DNA of 64,000 nucleotides from a bacterium (GCA_021788365.1 JAJYKS010000003.1:1-64000), one strand, 5' to 3'; shown: positions 27,215 to 35,396, counted from the stretch's first letter. The notes: generated by a model not told the origin, from the letters alone. Numbers and translations: made by a program.

Positions 27215-27757
27215 CTACGGGTGGAGTCCCAGCTTTTGTACCCAAGCGGAAGTGGTTGTTTGGATATAGGGGATGTCGCTATATATGAACGTGAGCTTGG
27301 TGGGGTCGATCCCAGCGTTTTTCATGAGCGTTAACCCCTCGCTGTAGCCATCTTTGAAAGCGCTGACGTTGGGATTTGTAAATGGGGAACTGTCGGGGTT
27401 GGCGTAGGATAAGCCGTAGATCTCAAAATATACGGTGCTGCCCCCGCTTGTATCGGTGCTAAAAATGTCGATATCTACTTCTATATTCGCCGACGTTTTA
27501 TAGGCGCCAAGATGGATGGGGAGTTTGTCGCTTATCGTCGAAACGTAATCACCTCCTGACGTAGGTGAAGTGGGAAACGAGCTAGGCGAAACTGTACGCA
27601 TGCTTGACGTTGTAGACCCGCCCGTATTAGAGGAGCTTGGAGACTTTGGTGAAAAAAATAAAATAAGTACAAAGATACCTAGCGTGGCACCTATAGCAAT
27701 CCGGACATATTTATTTTTGAGTAGCTCTTGATACACAATCTTTACTTCGGTATTCAT
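27215..27757 (-). CDS. Single-helix membrane-anchored protein of unknown function
   Basis: 180 residues. Short cytoplasmic N-terminus, one helix at about 20-36 (IAIGATLGIFVLILFF), a Ser/Thr-rich linker, then an outer alpha/beta domain (about 75-180) with VDIDIFSTDTSGGSTVYFEI. It follows the 935-residue gene by 3 nt. Its C-terminal helix resembles that of 18791-19465, so the two may be distant relatives in the same surface apparatus. No function assigned. Confidence 0.5.
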   Translation of the reverse strand: MNTEVKIVYQELLKNKYVRIAIGATLGIFVLILFFSPKSPSSSNTGGSTTSSMRTVSPSSFPTSPTSGGDYVSTISDKLPIHLGAYKTSANIEVDIDIFSTDTSGGSTVYFEIYGLSYANPDSSPFTNPNVSAFKDGYSEGLTLMKNAGIDPTKLTFIYSDIPYIQTTTSAWVQKLGLHP

Positions 27758-27760
27758 AGC

Positions 27761-30568
27761 TTAGAATCCTGGTAGCTTAATAATGCTGCCTGCCACTATT
27801 CGTAGTAGTACTCCCGCAAAAATAAGGAAGAGAAGACCCGTAACCGCGGCGGTGAAAAGCTCACGACCCTTCTTTATCTTTTCCTGATCTCCACCCGCAG
27901 TCATAATCTGTACTGTGCCCACGAACATGACAATTAAGGCAATCGCGCCCGCAATGCCACCCGCAAAGGTGAGGAGCACTGTTGTGAGACTACTCCCTAT
28001 AGGGATGCATCCAAGTGCGGTGTCAATTGCATTCTCGCCACAGCGACCGTGAGGGTTGATGGTCCCCCTTGGTGAAAGTGTGGGTGTCGGTGCGGCTGAC
28101 GCGGCTGCGCTCGCGTTTTGACTGGTTGCGAGATTGTAAACGGCGAGTGCGACGGCAAAGGCACCGGGACGATCATTCCCGTAGGGGGTCGGCTGGCCGG
28201 CCGTGAGATCACCATGATAAAGCAAATACATGTCTGTGTGACGAGCGTCTAGCATGTTGGTGGCGTAGGGGTCGTCGTCGCCAATAAACTGTCGCGGACA
28301 GCCACTGAAGGGTATGGGGAAGGGGTATCCCAGCTGGCAGTTGCTGTTCCCCCCACCGTTGAAGTCTGAGATATCGCCAATAAGTTCTTGGGTGTTGCTA
28401 TGCGGATGATTCAGGAGTGTTTTCCCTGCGTTTATGGCAGATGTTTCTAATCCGCCATCTCGACTTGCGGCCCCACCATTTTGTACAGAAACGGTAGTGG
28501 GATCCCCGCCGTCGGTGAATGCGGAGCTTCCCTCTTCGAAGTGGATGCCGGCGATTACTTCGCAAGGGATACCCGTTGCTTGTTCTGCGGCAGCGTACGC
28601 TGACTCGAGTTTGGGATTTAGCTTGCCGTCAACAAACATGGCGGAATTTTTGACGACGTTTGTAGCCTCTAGAAGCGGTGCTTGCCAGGAAGAATCTTTA
28701 ATAAGCGCTGCAAATTTGGTTCCGTCACAAAGTCCTGCGGTAGTTGTCGCCTGCTGACACCCTATACGCGTACCAAGCGCGTAAGCCTCTATTGAGGTTG
28801 AGAGCGGGGCGGAGTAGTCAGGATCGCTACAGGTAAATAAGCCCACCGCCCGCTGGGAGTTGGCTATGCTCATAGGCTTCCCGGCATAGGGAAAAACTCC
28901 CTGGTCGTTTACCGTATTAGACATGTTGCTGTTGTGCTCTGCTGCTTGTGTGAGGGTCGGCTCTGTGTCGCGGGTGTTATAGACCATTTGTTGGAGGTCG
29001 GCTAAACTCTGACCCATCAAGTCAGGAATACTAAGATAGTGGAACGTTACCATGTCTACCATGTCGGTGGGGCGGGGATAGATGGCGTTTAGGAAGTCCT
29101 GGATTATGTTGGATGTTGTGTACGCTCCACCGCTTTCTTTGGTCACATCGGCTGGTTGTATTTTATAACAGTCACTATCCATAGAATCTTGATAGTCATA
29201 AATAAATCCTAGTTTGTTGAGCGTAAGTGGATTGTAGTTGTCCGCAACATAATGAAACGTTACGGGCTTGGTCGCGTCTCCACATTTTACGACGTTGTCG
29301 TGGAGTTCGACGTCTAATTTCGCGGTGATTTTTGATGGTATGCCGGCAGGTAGTGTGCTTAAGAAGTATCTTGCGAGCGGGTTTTTAACAACAATGTCTT
29401 GAAAGATCTTCATTGCTTGGTCGAGTGGAAATGTAGTAAAGAGGTCATCCATGGCGGCAGCCCATGCCTGGTGAACCGTGGGGTCTGTATAGAGCGCTTT
29501 TGACTTTGCAAAATAGGGGAATGGACACTTTAATCCTGGGCAGCACCAAGCCCATAGACAAACTGATTTGCGCGTGTATCCACGCTCGTTTGATGGGGGA
29601 TACATGGGTGCTTGGGATAGGTCGACTGCCCAAGTGGCTGTAGGGTTTTCGTAGTAGGTGTTACAAAGGTCTTTTTCCGCCGCGGATGTGTCGATATTTT
29701 CACCCCCGAGGGTTGTTAGAAATTGCTCGTGGGCGTAGGTAATCCCATATGCGTCGCCACCGACGTTGCCCGGTAGTTCGCGAGCTATTTCGATCAAGGT
29801 CTTGCCATTTGGAGTCTGGAAATTCCAATTCACCCAGCCTAGGGGCCACTCCCCCGTGCCGGCGAGTGTGTCCTTTGTAAACGCAGCCTGCTTTACCACA
29901 ATGGCCTGCCGAACGAGGCGGTCACACATTGTCAGGGATAGGTCCAACATGCCGTTTGTGATTACATTGTCAGAACTTGAGTTGTAATCGTAGCGATATG
30001 CCTCGTTTTGTAGTTTGGGGTAGACGAGTACATTTCCCAATGAATCGGTAGGCGTTGTCGACGATGTGGACGATGAGTCGGGGCCAGTAGGGTTTGAGAA
30101 GTCGGTGCTTTGGACGGCGTCGCTACTCGTGGGTATACCTGTGTATTTACATTTTCCTTCGATGCTTGCAGGATCGACAGGGATAAGCTTTCCATTGGCG
30201 TCGTACTCCTTGGGGATAACTTTTACACATTGCCCATGACGCCCGCCCATGACGTCTGATCTGGCCGTGTTATCGGTATTGTTGGTACAAAGATCTACCG
30301 GTCCGGTACAGTCTGTCTCGCTCTGGCATGTTTTGGCGCGCTGATCGTGGCATATGTGGAGCGGGGGATAGCGTCGATTGCGATCCTGATTTTCGAAGAC
30401 GATGAGGTTTGTTGGTTTAATAAAACGGTAGAGGGGAAAGAAGCTTTTGTAGAACTCATCGGTTGTCGGTTCTGCCGGATCGATTGCAAATATCTTGGTG
30501 GCGTGGAGAAGGGACACAATGAGAAGGAGTAGTGTTGTAGCTAGGATGCGAAACCGTATCGAGCGCAT
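27761..30568 (-). CDS. Secreted wall-hydrolase-like protein fused to a pilin-type two-helix domain
   Basis: 935 residues. N-terminal signal/anchor helix (about 8-25), then a large Cys-containing outer region (many paired cysteines, e.g. CLWAWCCPGLKCPFPYF). Around residue 656 comes SAYAAAEQATGIPCEVIAGI followed by HFEEGSS, resembling the catalytic start of lytic transglycosylases, with GAFAVALAVYNLAT near its end. The last ~95 residues (AIGAIA-type helix pair, QIMTAGGDQEKIKKGRELF) match the small pilin-like proteins. It is probably a VirB1-type murein cutter built into the apparatus. Start 30568 is adjacent to the previous stop. Confidence 0.6.
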   Translation of the reverse strand: MRSIRFRILATTLLLLIVSLLHATKIFAIDPAEPTTDEFYKSFFPLYRFIKPTNLIVFENQDRNRRYPPLHICHDQRAKTCQSETDCTGPVDLCTNNTDNTARSDVMGGRHGQCVKVIPKEYDANGKLIPVDPASIEGKCKYTGIPTSSDAVQSTDFSNPTGPDSSSTSSTTPTDSLGNVLVYPKLQNEAYRYDYNSSSDNVITNGMLDLSLTMCDRLVRQAIVVKQAAFTKDTLAGTGEWPLGWVNWNFQTPNGKTLIEIARELPGNVGGDAYGITYAHEQFLTTLGGENIDTSAAEKDLCNTYYENPTATWAVDLSQAPMYPPSNERGYTRKSVCLWAWCCPGLKCPFPYFAKSKALYTDPTVHQAWAAAMDDLFTTFPLDQAMKIFQDIVVKNPLARYFLSTLPAGIPSKITAKLDVELHDNVVKCGDATKPVTFHYVADNYNPLTLNKLGFIYDYQDSMDSDCYKIQPADVTKESGGAYTTSNIIQDFLNAIYPRPTDMVDMVTFHYLSIPDLMGQSLADLQQMVYNTRDTEPTLTQAAEHNSNMSNTVNDQGVFPYAGKPMSIANSQRAVGLFTCSDPDYSAPLSTSIEAYALGTRIGCQQATTTAGLCDGTKFAALIKDSSWQAPLLEATNVVKNSAMFVDGKLNPKLESAYAAAEQATGIPCEVIAGIHFEEGSSAFTDGGDPTTVSVQNGGAASRDGGLETSAINAGKTLLNHPHSNTQELIGDISDFNGGGNSNCQLGYPFPIPFSGCPRQFIGDDDPYATNMLDARHTDMYLLYHGDLTAGQPTPYGNDRPGAFAVALAVYNLATSQNASAAASAAPTPTLSPRGTINPHGRCGENAIDTALGCIPIGSSLTTVLLTFAGGIAGAIALIVMFVGTVQIMTAGGDQEKIKKGRELFTAAVTGLLFLIFAGVLLRIVAGSIIKLPGF

Positions 30569-30569
30569 A

Positions 30570-30854
30570 TCAAAAACCAAACTTAAACTGGGTAACCTGT
30601 ACGCCGGTAATTGTTTGAATGGCGAGTAACACCAGCCATGAAATAATGGCAAGCGCAATCCCAACGACAGCGAGCGTGATAATCTGTTTTCCCGCTTCGA
30701 GATTTTTTGTATCACTGCCGGCAGTTAGGATTTTAAATCCCCCCGAAAGAATCATTAGAAACGCGATGACTCCGATTAGGGGAATCGCTGCGGACAAGAT
30801 GTTGCCAAAGTACGTGGGAAGGTCTGATAGTTGTGCTGCATCACCGACTGCCAT
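30570..30854 (-). CDS. Small two-helix pilin-like protein (VirB2/TrbC type)
   Basis: 94 residues with two hydrophobic helices (about 20-40 and 60-85) around the short polar turn GGFKILTAGSDTKNLEAGKQ. That turn is the family hallmark of the tandem genes at 31037-33228. It lacks a signal peptide. It is immediately upstream of and coupled to the 935-residue gene that carries the same domain. Minus-strand TATAAT (30863-30868) lies 8 nt before the ATG. VirB2-like proteins form the pilus shaft; role here is inferred. Confidence 0.65.
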   Translation of the reverse strand: MAVGDAAQLSDLPTYFGNILSAAIPLIGVIAFLMILSGGFKILTAGSDTKNLEAGKQIITLAVVGIALAIISWLVLLAIQTITGVQVTQFKFGF

Positions 30855-30862
30855 ATGGAGAG

Positions 30863-30868
30863 ATTATA
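30863..30868 (-). promoter_or_regulatory. -10 box TATAAT before the pilin/hydrolase pair
   Basis: Reads TATAAT on the minus strand and ends 8 nt before the ATG at 30854. It suggests that transcription of the lytic-protein gene starts anew here rather than reading only from the upstream pilin genes. Confidence 0.6.
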
Positions 30869-30936
30869 GCAGGAAGAAGTGGTCAATGATGTTTTGTCTC
30901 GCCGTGTTCTCAAATGAAAGACCGACCCACCTGGTC

Positions 30937-31017
30937 GCGTGCGCCACAATTTTGCAGTGCTCACAGCTTACTGGAACAACCAGTTCGACGCTCCGCGCTG
31001 AAAATTGCTCTGCACGC
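30937..31017. other. 81-nt nested inverted-repeat element
   Basis: Nested pairing arms: GCGTGC/GCACGC (30937-30942 with 31012-31017), CAATTTT/AAAATTG (30947-30953 with 31001-31007) extended by CAG/CTG, and an apical ACTGG-aacaa-CCAGT hairpin (30970-30984). It lies in the gap between two pilin genes. It could be a terminator-like or processing structure, or a small mobile hairpin. No T-run follows it. Confidence 0.6.
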
Positions 31018-31036
31018 TCCCCTTTTGGCGAGTTAC

Positions 31037-31387
31037 TTAGTAAGCTTTCGGGGGGTTGATGTTGCCATTCAATACTGAAATCCCGAAGAAGTATTGAATG
31101 ATAAGCATTACAGCCCATGCGGAGGCAACGACGGCAAGACCAACCAAGGCGGCCGTTATGCGATCGCGTGCTTCTTGTGTCTTCCCCTTGTCACCACCAG
31201 AGGTGATCCACTGAATGCCACCCCAAATAAGGTAGGCAAAAACGAGCAGGGCGGCTATCAAGAGTGCGCCTTGGACGGCACCCTGAATGAGCGTGCCGAT
31301 GTTGGTAATCTGGACGTTGTCAGGCTTGTTGACGGATAGGTCGGGGGCTGCTGGTGCTTGAGCTAGAGCTACTGGGATAAGATTCAT
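31037..31387 (-). CDS. Pilin-like two-helix protein
   Basis: 116 residues. The N-terminus (MNLIPVALAQAPAAPD) looks like a short leader ending in ALA. Two helices (about 36-56 and 80-102) flank the conserved turn GGIQWITSGGDKGKTQEARDRIT. A strong Shine-Dalgarno (AAGGAGG) precedes the ATG, so it is translated from an operon message rather than leaderless. One of a run of six neighbouring paralogues. Confidence 0.7.
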   Translation of the reverse strand: MNLIPVALAQAPAAPDLSVNKPDNVQITNIGTLIQGAVQGALLIAALLVFAYLIWGGIQWITSGGDKGKTQEARDRITAALVGLAVVASAWAVMLIIQYFFGISVLNGNINPPKAY

Positions 31388-31444
31388 ATATTTCCTCCTT
31401 TATGTGTGTAGTTTATTTTTTTATACGCCTGTTGTCAATTTATT

Positions 31445-31750
31445 TTATTTTGTGATTCCGATGCCGAAGAAATAGTCGATGAGACGGAAGATGGCCCAGG
31501 ATGCCGCTACGATGGCTAGACCCAAGATGGCGTTGGTAATGCGATTTCTTGCCTCTTCTAGCTTTCCCTTTTCGCCGCCCGAGGTTACCCATTGAACACC
31601 GCCGTAGATCATATAGATAAAGGTGGCGAGTCCTGCAACCATGATGACGGCGGAGATGGATTTTGAGACAAATGTGCCGAGCGAACTGTTAACGGCGACG
31701 CGAGACTGGACTTCACTGCCAATGTTTATGTCAAAGCTGCTTGCTGCCAT
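31445..31750 (-). CDS. Pilin-like two-helix protein
   Basis: 101 residues. No signal peptide; two helices (about 30-48 and 70-95) flank GGVQWVTSGGEKGKLEEARNRIT, nearly identical in pattern to its neighbour at 31037. The close match (SGG.KGK.EAR.RIT) shows recent duplication. A GAAGG Shine-Dalgarno lies upstream of the ATG. Confidence 0.7.
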   Translation of the reverse strand: MAASSFDINIGSEVQSRVAVNSSLGTFVSKSISAVIMVAGLATFIYMIYGGVQWVTSGGEKGKLEEARNRITNAILGLAIVAASWAIFRLIDYFFGIGITK

Positions 31751-31817
31751 ATATTATTCCTTCATTCCCTCGACTGTCGCTCGGGATTTCGGGCTATTTT
31801 TATATTTATTAATGTCC

Positions 31818-32195
31818 TCAACCCGCTGTTGGCCACTTAACGTTTAATAGGTCGATCCCGAGTGCTGCTTGGAGGAATTTGATAATGACATATGAGGCAA
31901 CGAGAATGGCGAGACCAATCAGGCCCTGTGTGATGTGGTTCTTTGCGTCTTCTAATTTACTCTTTTCGCCGCCAGAGAGGATCCAGTTTACCGCCCCCCA
32001 GAGGAAGTACATCATGAATGCGAGACCACCGACAATAATGATTGTTTGCCATAGGGTACCAACGGTTACGGCAAATTGTTTCCCCTGATCTCCGCCACCC
32101 CCACCCGGAACGGCGACGTTGGTTATTGTGGCATGAGCGACTGTAGGAGATAGGAGGTAGGAGATGGGAGATAGGAAGGCAATGAGTTTTTTCAT
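31818..32195 (-). CDS. Pilin-like two-helix protein with signal peptide
   Basis: 125 residues. Clear signal peptide (MKKLIAFLSPISYLLSPTVA, cleavage near AHA), a Gly-rich linker, then the two helices around GAVNWILSGGEKSKLEDAKN. Having both signal and unsignalled versions in one array suggests subunits with different roles. Starts right after the stop of the previous gene. Confidence 0.7.
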   Translation of the reverse strand: MKKLIAFLSPISYLLSPTVAHATITNVAVPGGGGGDQGKQFAVTVGTLWQTIIIVGGLAFMMYFLWGAVNWILSGGEKSKLEDAKNHITQGLIGLAILVASYVIIKFLQAALGIDLLNVKWPTAG

Positions 32196-32196
32196 A

Positions 32197-32553
32197 TTAT
32201 TTAAAGGTCATACTTTGGATAAGTGTGCCTGGATTCAGAATGTCGACACCTAGGGCTTTCCCAACGATCCATACAATGGAGTAAGAAACGGTAATGATGA
32301 TCATTCCAATGGCGCCATTGGTCATCATGTTTTTGGCGTTTTCGATCTTATCTTTTTTGCCACCGGCTGTAATCCAGTTGAGTCCACCCATGAGAAACCA
32401 GAGAGTAAAGGCAAGCCCGCCTACGATGGTCAGGATGGCAAGAGAGTTGCTGATGATTTTTTCGAGTGGGTTAGTGTAGGCGGCGACACCAGAGCCACCA
32501 CCGGGCTGGTATCCGCCGGGAGTTGTGATTTGGCTAAAGTTTATATTTGCCAT
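32197..32553 (-). CDS. Pilin-like two-helix protein
   Basis: 118 residues. Gly-rich N-terminus (TPGGYQPGGGSGVAAYTN), helix one about 34-52, turn GGLNWITAGGKKDKIENAKN, helix two about 74-100. Fits the array consensus. A GGGGAG Shine-Dalgarno sits 8 nt before the ATG. Confidence 0.7.
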   Translation of the reverse strand: MANINFSQITTPGGYQPGGGSGVAAYTNPLEKIISNSLAILTIVGGLAFTLWFLMGGLNWITAGGKKDKIENAKNMMTNGAIGMIIITVSYSIVWIVGKALGVDILNPGTLIQSMTFK

Positions 32554-32554
32554 G

Positions 32555-32896
32555 TTAGTAGCTCCCCGGACCCGTGATACTGGGCTGCAGAATGGCGGTT
32601 GCGGAACCGAAAAGTAGGAAGCTGACGACGCCGGTTATGGCGGCTGCAGCGACCATGACTATGAGGCCAATCAGCGACATATTGATGGATGAAATGGCTT
32701 GTTCTATCTTCTTTTGGTCGCCATTGCTGGTTATGTAGGTGAAACCGGCGTACATGAGATTGAAAAAGGCAAAAAGGCCAGCAGCGGCGAAGATAACCTT
32801 AACTACGTTGGAGATGAAAAGGGGAAGGCCAGTGTTGACCGAGCCATAACTCGTGGACGGTAAAGGGTTGTTGATGCCACCAAATACACTTGCCAT
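32555..32896 (-). CDS. Pilin-like two-helix protein
   Basis: 113 residues. Two helices (about 28-48, 73-95) around AGFTYITSNGDQKKIEQAIS. A minus-strand TATAAT (32904-32909) lies 7 nt before the ATG, inside the end of the upstream gene, so an internal promoter is likely. Confidence 0.7.
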   Translation of the reverse strand: MASVFGGINNPLPSTSYGSVNTGLPLFISNVVKVIFAAAGLFAFFNLMYAGFTYITSNGDQKKIEQAISSINMSLIGLIVMVAAAAITGVVSFLLFGSATAILQPSITGPGSY

Positions 32897-32904
32897 AGGC
32901 GCTA

Positions 32905-33228
32905 TTATAAACCACTGTTGAGGATCTGCACTCCTGTAACAACTTGAATAATCTGGATGATCCAGTATGATCCGAAAAGTACCAATAAACCAACTAACGC
33001 AGATGTGATGATTTTACTTCCTTCTTTGGTTTTTTCTGAGTTCCCAGCGTTTGCGACAATGGTAAAGCCGCCGAACACGATCATAAAAAAGATAACAAGG
33101 CCAGCAGCAACGTAGACGTTGGGGAGGATGGCGTTTATCAGCTTGCTTGCATTGGGGTAGGTAGAGGTGGCAGTGGAATTGCCCTGGAACAGAAGCTTGT
33201 CGCCGAGATTGAAACCAGTAGCGGCCAT
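32905..33228 (-). CDS. Pilin-like two-helix protein, first of the array
   Basis: 107 residues. Helices at about 35-55 and 77-98 flank FGGFTIVANAGNSEKTKEGSKII, a more divergent form of the turn. An in-frame ATG exists at 33261, but minus-strand TATAAT (33238-33243) lies between it and 33228, so the shorter start is right if that box is used. This promoter probably drives the whole pilin array. Confidence 0.65.
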   Translation of the reverse strand: MAATGFNLGDKLLFQGNSTATSTYPNASKLINAILPNVYVAAGLVIFFMIVFGGFTIVANAGNSEKTKEGSKIITSALVGLLVLFGSYWIIQIIQVVTGVQILNSGL

Positions 33229-33237
33229 AGTGAGGAA

Positions 33238-33243
33238 ATTATA
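33238..33243 (-). promoter_or_regulatory. -10 box TATAAT before the pilin array
   Basis: TATAAT on the minus strand, 9 nt before the ATG at 33228; the first promoter-like sequence of the leftward pilus block. Confidence 0.6.
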
Positions 33244-33284
33244 GCAGGTTGAGCTGGCCAATCACGATTTTATTGTTGCTCCTA

Positions 33285-33378
33285 AAACTTTTCGCTCAAT
33301 TTATTGCTCGCGGAGATCTGGGCAGCGACGCTCGCCCAGATCCATGTTCGCATTTAGAGTAGAATTCGCTCAAAGTTT
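33285..33378. other. Strong hairpin in a divergent intergenic region
   Basis: Perfect 9-bp stem GATCTGGGC (33315-33323) / GCCCAGATC (33334-33342) with loop agcgacgctc, which can pair further (AGC/GCT). Wider arms AAACTTT (33285-33291) and AAAGTTT (33372-33378) may add an outer pair. It lies between two divergent promoters, so it is not an ordinary terminator; it may be a regulatory site or RNA structure. Confidence 0.55.
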
Positions 33379-33437
33379 CTTAACGTATGCACAAAAATCG
33401 TTCTCGGCCAGTTTATGGGGGGGGTAGAATAGCGGGT

Positions 33438-33971
33438 ATGGAGATAATTGTTGAGGAAGTGTTGCAAGGTAAGCGGGGGGCGGCAACGCGCTTTTATCTC
33501 CGATATGCGCCCGGAGTTCGCCGTTATCTTTTGGCAAAATTGCCAGATGAACATATAGCGGAAAATTTGTTGCAAGATGTTTTTTTGTCGGCGTTTGATT
33601 CACTTGCCTTGTACCGCGGCGATTCGAGTGTTGCAACATGGCTTCTTTCGATTGCGCGACACGAGGTGGCCGATTACTGGCGGAAGTATTATGTGCGCAA
33701 AGCAGTCGAGAAGACGAGCCCACTCTTTGAGACGATTGTGTCGGAGATGCTTTCACCGGAATTTGCCTCATATAAGAGCAGATTACGCATGCGGTTTATG
33801 CGGGCATATCACACTGTGGGCGTGCAATATCAGGATGTGTTGTCCTACCGCTATGAGCTCGGGATGAGTGTAAAAGAGATTTCTATAAAAATGAACCTGT
33901 CATTTAAGGCGACGGAGTCGCTCTTGTACCGAGCACGGCAGGCATTCGCGGCGGCGTATGAACAAGGATGA
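33438..33971 (+). CDS. ECF-type RNA polymerase sigma factor
   Basis: 177 residues. Region 2 (about 10-75) includes ENLLQDVFLSAFDSLALYRG and VATWLLSIARHEVADYWRKY; region 4 (about 125-172) has DVLSYRYELGMSVKEISIKM followed by LSFKATESLLYRARQAF. The size and spacing are those of ECF sigma factors. TAGAAT at 33425-33430 lies 7 nt before the ATG. It overlaps by 14 nt a small membrane-protein gene, the usual place of an anti-sigma factor. Confidence 0.88.
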   Translation: MEIIVEEVLQGKRGAATRFYLRYAPGVRRYLLAKLPDEHIAENLLQDVFLSAFDSLALYRGDSSVATWLLSIARHEVADYWRKYYVRKAVEKTSPLFETIVSEMLSPEFASYKSRLRMRFMRAYHTVGVQYQDVLSYRYELGMSVKEISIKMNLSFKATESLLYRARQAFAAAYEQG

Positions 33972-34194
33972 ACAGGCGTTTCTTCGAGCTCTTGAGCAGA
34001 AAGCACACGAGCAGCGGAAATTGTCGAAAACCGAGATTCTTCCCCGATGGGCTGTGGGGGTAGGTGAGTGGTTGGTGGTAAACCCCTGGCGGGTGTTGGT
34101 GCCTGCATCTGGAATTTTATATATCGCATTTCGGCTATTGTTGGGGGAGCAGTTTCGGACGCTGATTTTAGGGCTATTTGGAGGTTTTCGATGA
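33958..34194 (+). CDS. Small membrane protein, candidate anti-sigma factor
   Basis: 78 residues. A charged helical N-terminus (NKDEQAFLRALEQKAHEQRK) and one or two short hydrophobic segments (about 42-72). The start overlaps the sigma gene end. No zinc-binding HxxxCxxC anti-sigma motif is present, so the role is inferred from position and topology alone. Confidence 0.5.
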   Translation: MNKDEQAFLRALEQKAHEQRKLSKTEILPRWAVGVGEWLVVNPWRVLVPASGILYIAFRLLLGEQFRTLILGLFGGFR

Positions 34195-34505
34195 GCAGCA
34201 ACCGTGCGGTGGGAGCATGGATCGCCTATGTGTGGATGACTACGTGGGCGGGGCTTGCCATTCACCCTTACCAGTCGATTAAGCGAATGGTGCTTGGGGA
34301 TAGAGTACTCCTACCCGTTACGTTGTCGCCTACGTTATTCTTGCTCGCGTTGTTTGTGGTGGGGCGAGTGGGATCGCATTTTTTTAATCTTTATGGAATA
34401 ACACGTGAATTGGTGGCATTTGTCTTGGGGAGTACGCTCATTGGGCTTCTCTTGTGGCAGGGGTTGCTTTTGGCTTTGATCTACCGATTCTTCCGCGTGA
34501 AATGA
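34191..34505 (+). CDS. Small polytopic membrane protein in the sigma operon
   Basis: 104 residues with about three membrane helices (about 7-25, 42-62, 75-98). It starts at MSSNRAVGAWIAYVW by an ATGA overlap with the previous stop, so translation is coupled. It may act with the 78-residue protein as a membrane sensor for the sigma factor. No family recognised. Confidence 0.5.
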   Translation: MSSNRAVGAWIAYVWMTTWAGLAIHPYQSIKRMVLGDRVLLPVTLSPTLFLLALFVVGRVGSHFFNLYGITRELVAFVLGSTLIGLLLWQGLLLALIYRFFRVK

Positions 34506-34533
34506 TTTTTTGCCAATAGGCGACAGTAGTGGT

Positions 34534-34749
34534 ATGCCTGTCGATTCTTGGACGCTGAGATTACATATTACTGGTGCGAGTCCGCGAAATGTTGAGGCTG
34601 AGAGTAGCCCCGCCCTCCCTGATGAGACGGAGTTTGTTTGGTTTGAGGGCACTCAGATGCCGCCAGAGGTTGAAGCGTTGCAAAATGCTCTTCGATCCGC
34701 CTCGCCCGCACTATTAGAAATGATTTTGGGTAAAAAAGATGGGGAATGA
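34534..34749 (+). CDS. Small hypothetical protein
   Basis: 71 residues, soluble, acidic. It opens MPVDSWTLRLHITGASPRNV and contains DETEFVWFEGTQMPPEVEAL. No recognised family. Its reading frame stays open between the sigma operon and idi, with a weak box (gacagt) about 6 nt upstream; coding status is moderately likely. Confidence 0.4.
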   Translation: MPVDSWTLRLHITGASPRNVEAESSPALPDETEFVWFEGTQMPPEVEALQNALRSASPALLEMILGKKDGE

Positions 34750-34808
34750 AGAAATAGTGGCAACGCTTGCTCCCTCTGGAGAATAAAACGTTGTGCGATA
34801 ATGTCCAC

Positions 34809-35396
34809 ATGTATTTACGAAAGACGGTGAAAGAACTCCAGCAGACTCCCTACGCGGCGAGGAAGACTGTTGCCGTTGACGAACAAGACAATGAACTCGG
34901 TGAGACGCCACTTATTGTTGCACATCGTGATGGAGGTATAAAACATAGAGCTTTTTCGGTAATTTTGTATCGCGAGCGGGGAGGGAAAAAAGAGCTACTT
35001 CTGCAACTACGATCACAAGAAAAGCCGGTTTTTTGTGGGCTGTGGGCAAATACCTGCTGCTACAACATGGTACATGGCGAAGACTACCTGGTGCGGGCGG
35101 CGACACGAACGAACGAAGAGATGGGAACAGCGGTGCAATCACAAGAGTTGCGAACACTGTATCGGTTTTCATACGAAGCGCAGGACGTTGAGGGGTGGTG
35201 CGAGAATGAGCTCGACACCGTAATTGTGGGGAAGTATGACGGCGTGGTGTATCCTGATCCGGCTGAGGCGGCTGACTATCGATGGGTGGAGTGGGGAGAA
35301 CTAAAAGGGGATATTGCGAAAAATCCAGATATATATGCGCCTTGGTTTAAGATGATTGTTGGGGATTCGCGAACTGAAGTTGTGTTTGGCGAATGA
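34809..35396 (+). CDS. idi: Isopentenyl-diphosphate delta-isomerase, type I
   Basis: 195 residues, Nudix fold. The conserved cysteine motif appears as LWANTCCYNMVHGEDY, and the catalytic glutamate region as WCENELDTVIVGKYDG. It interconverts IPP and DMAPP using Mg/Mn. GATAAT at 34797-34802 lies 6 nt before the ATG, fixing the start at MYLRKTVKEL. It heads the mevalonate cluster, whose end product is IPP. Confidence 0.85.
   Translation: MYLRKTVKELQQTPYAARKTVAVDEQDNELGETPLIVAHRDGGIKHRAFSVILYRERGGKKELLLQLRSQEKPVFCGLWANTCCYNMVHGEDYLVRAATRTNEEMGTAVQSQELRTLYRFSYEAQDVEGWCENELDTVIVGKYDGVVYPDPAEAADYRWVEWGELKGDIAKNPDIYAPWFKMIVGDSRTEVVFGE

Noticed and set aside
27194..27245. Start of the VirB6-like gene at 27245
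   Set aside because: The added residues overlap the previous gene and precede a TAGAAT box; the signal peptide begins at 27194.
30570..33228. Small two-helix proteins as ATP-synthase c subunits
   Set aside because: No membrane-embedded Asp/Glu in helix two, and the polar GG..TSGG.KGK turn fits VirB2/TrbC-like proteins; no other ATP-synthase genes are near.
14887..33261. Prophage or recently moved integrative element
   Set aside because: No integrase, capsid, terminase or relaxase gene and no flanking att-like direct repeats; the block lies next to oriC with the same promoter style as the rest.
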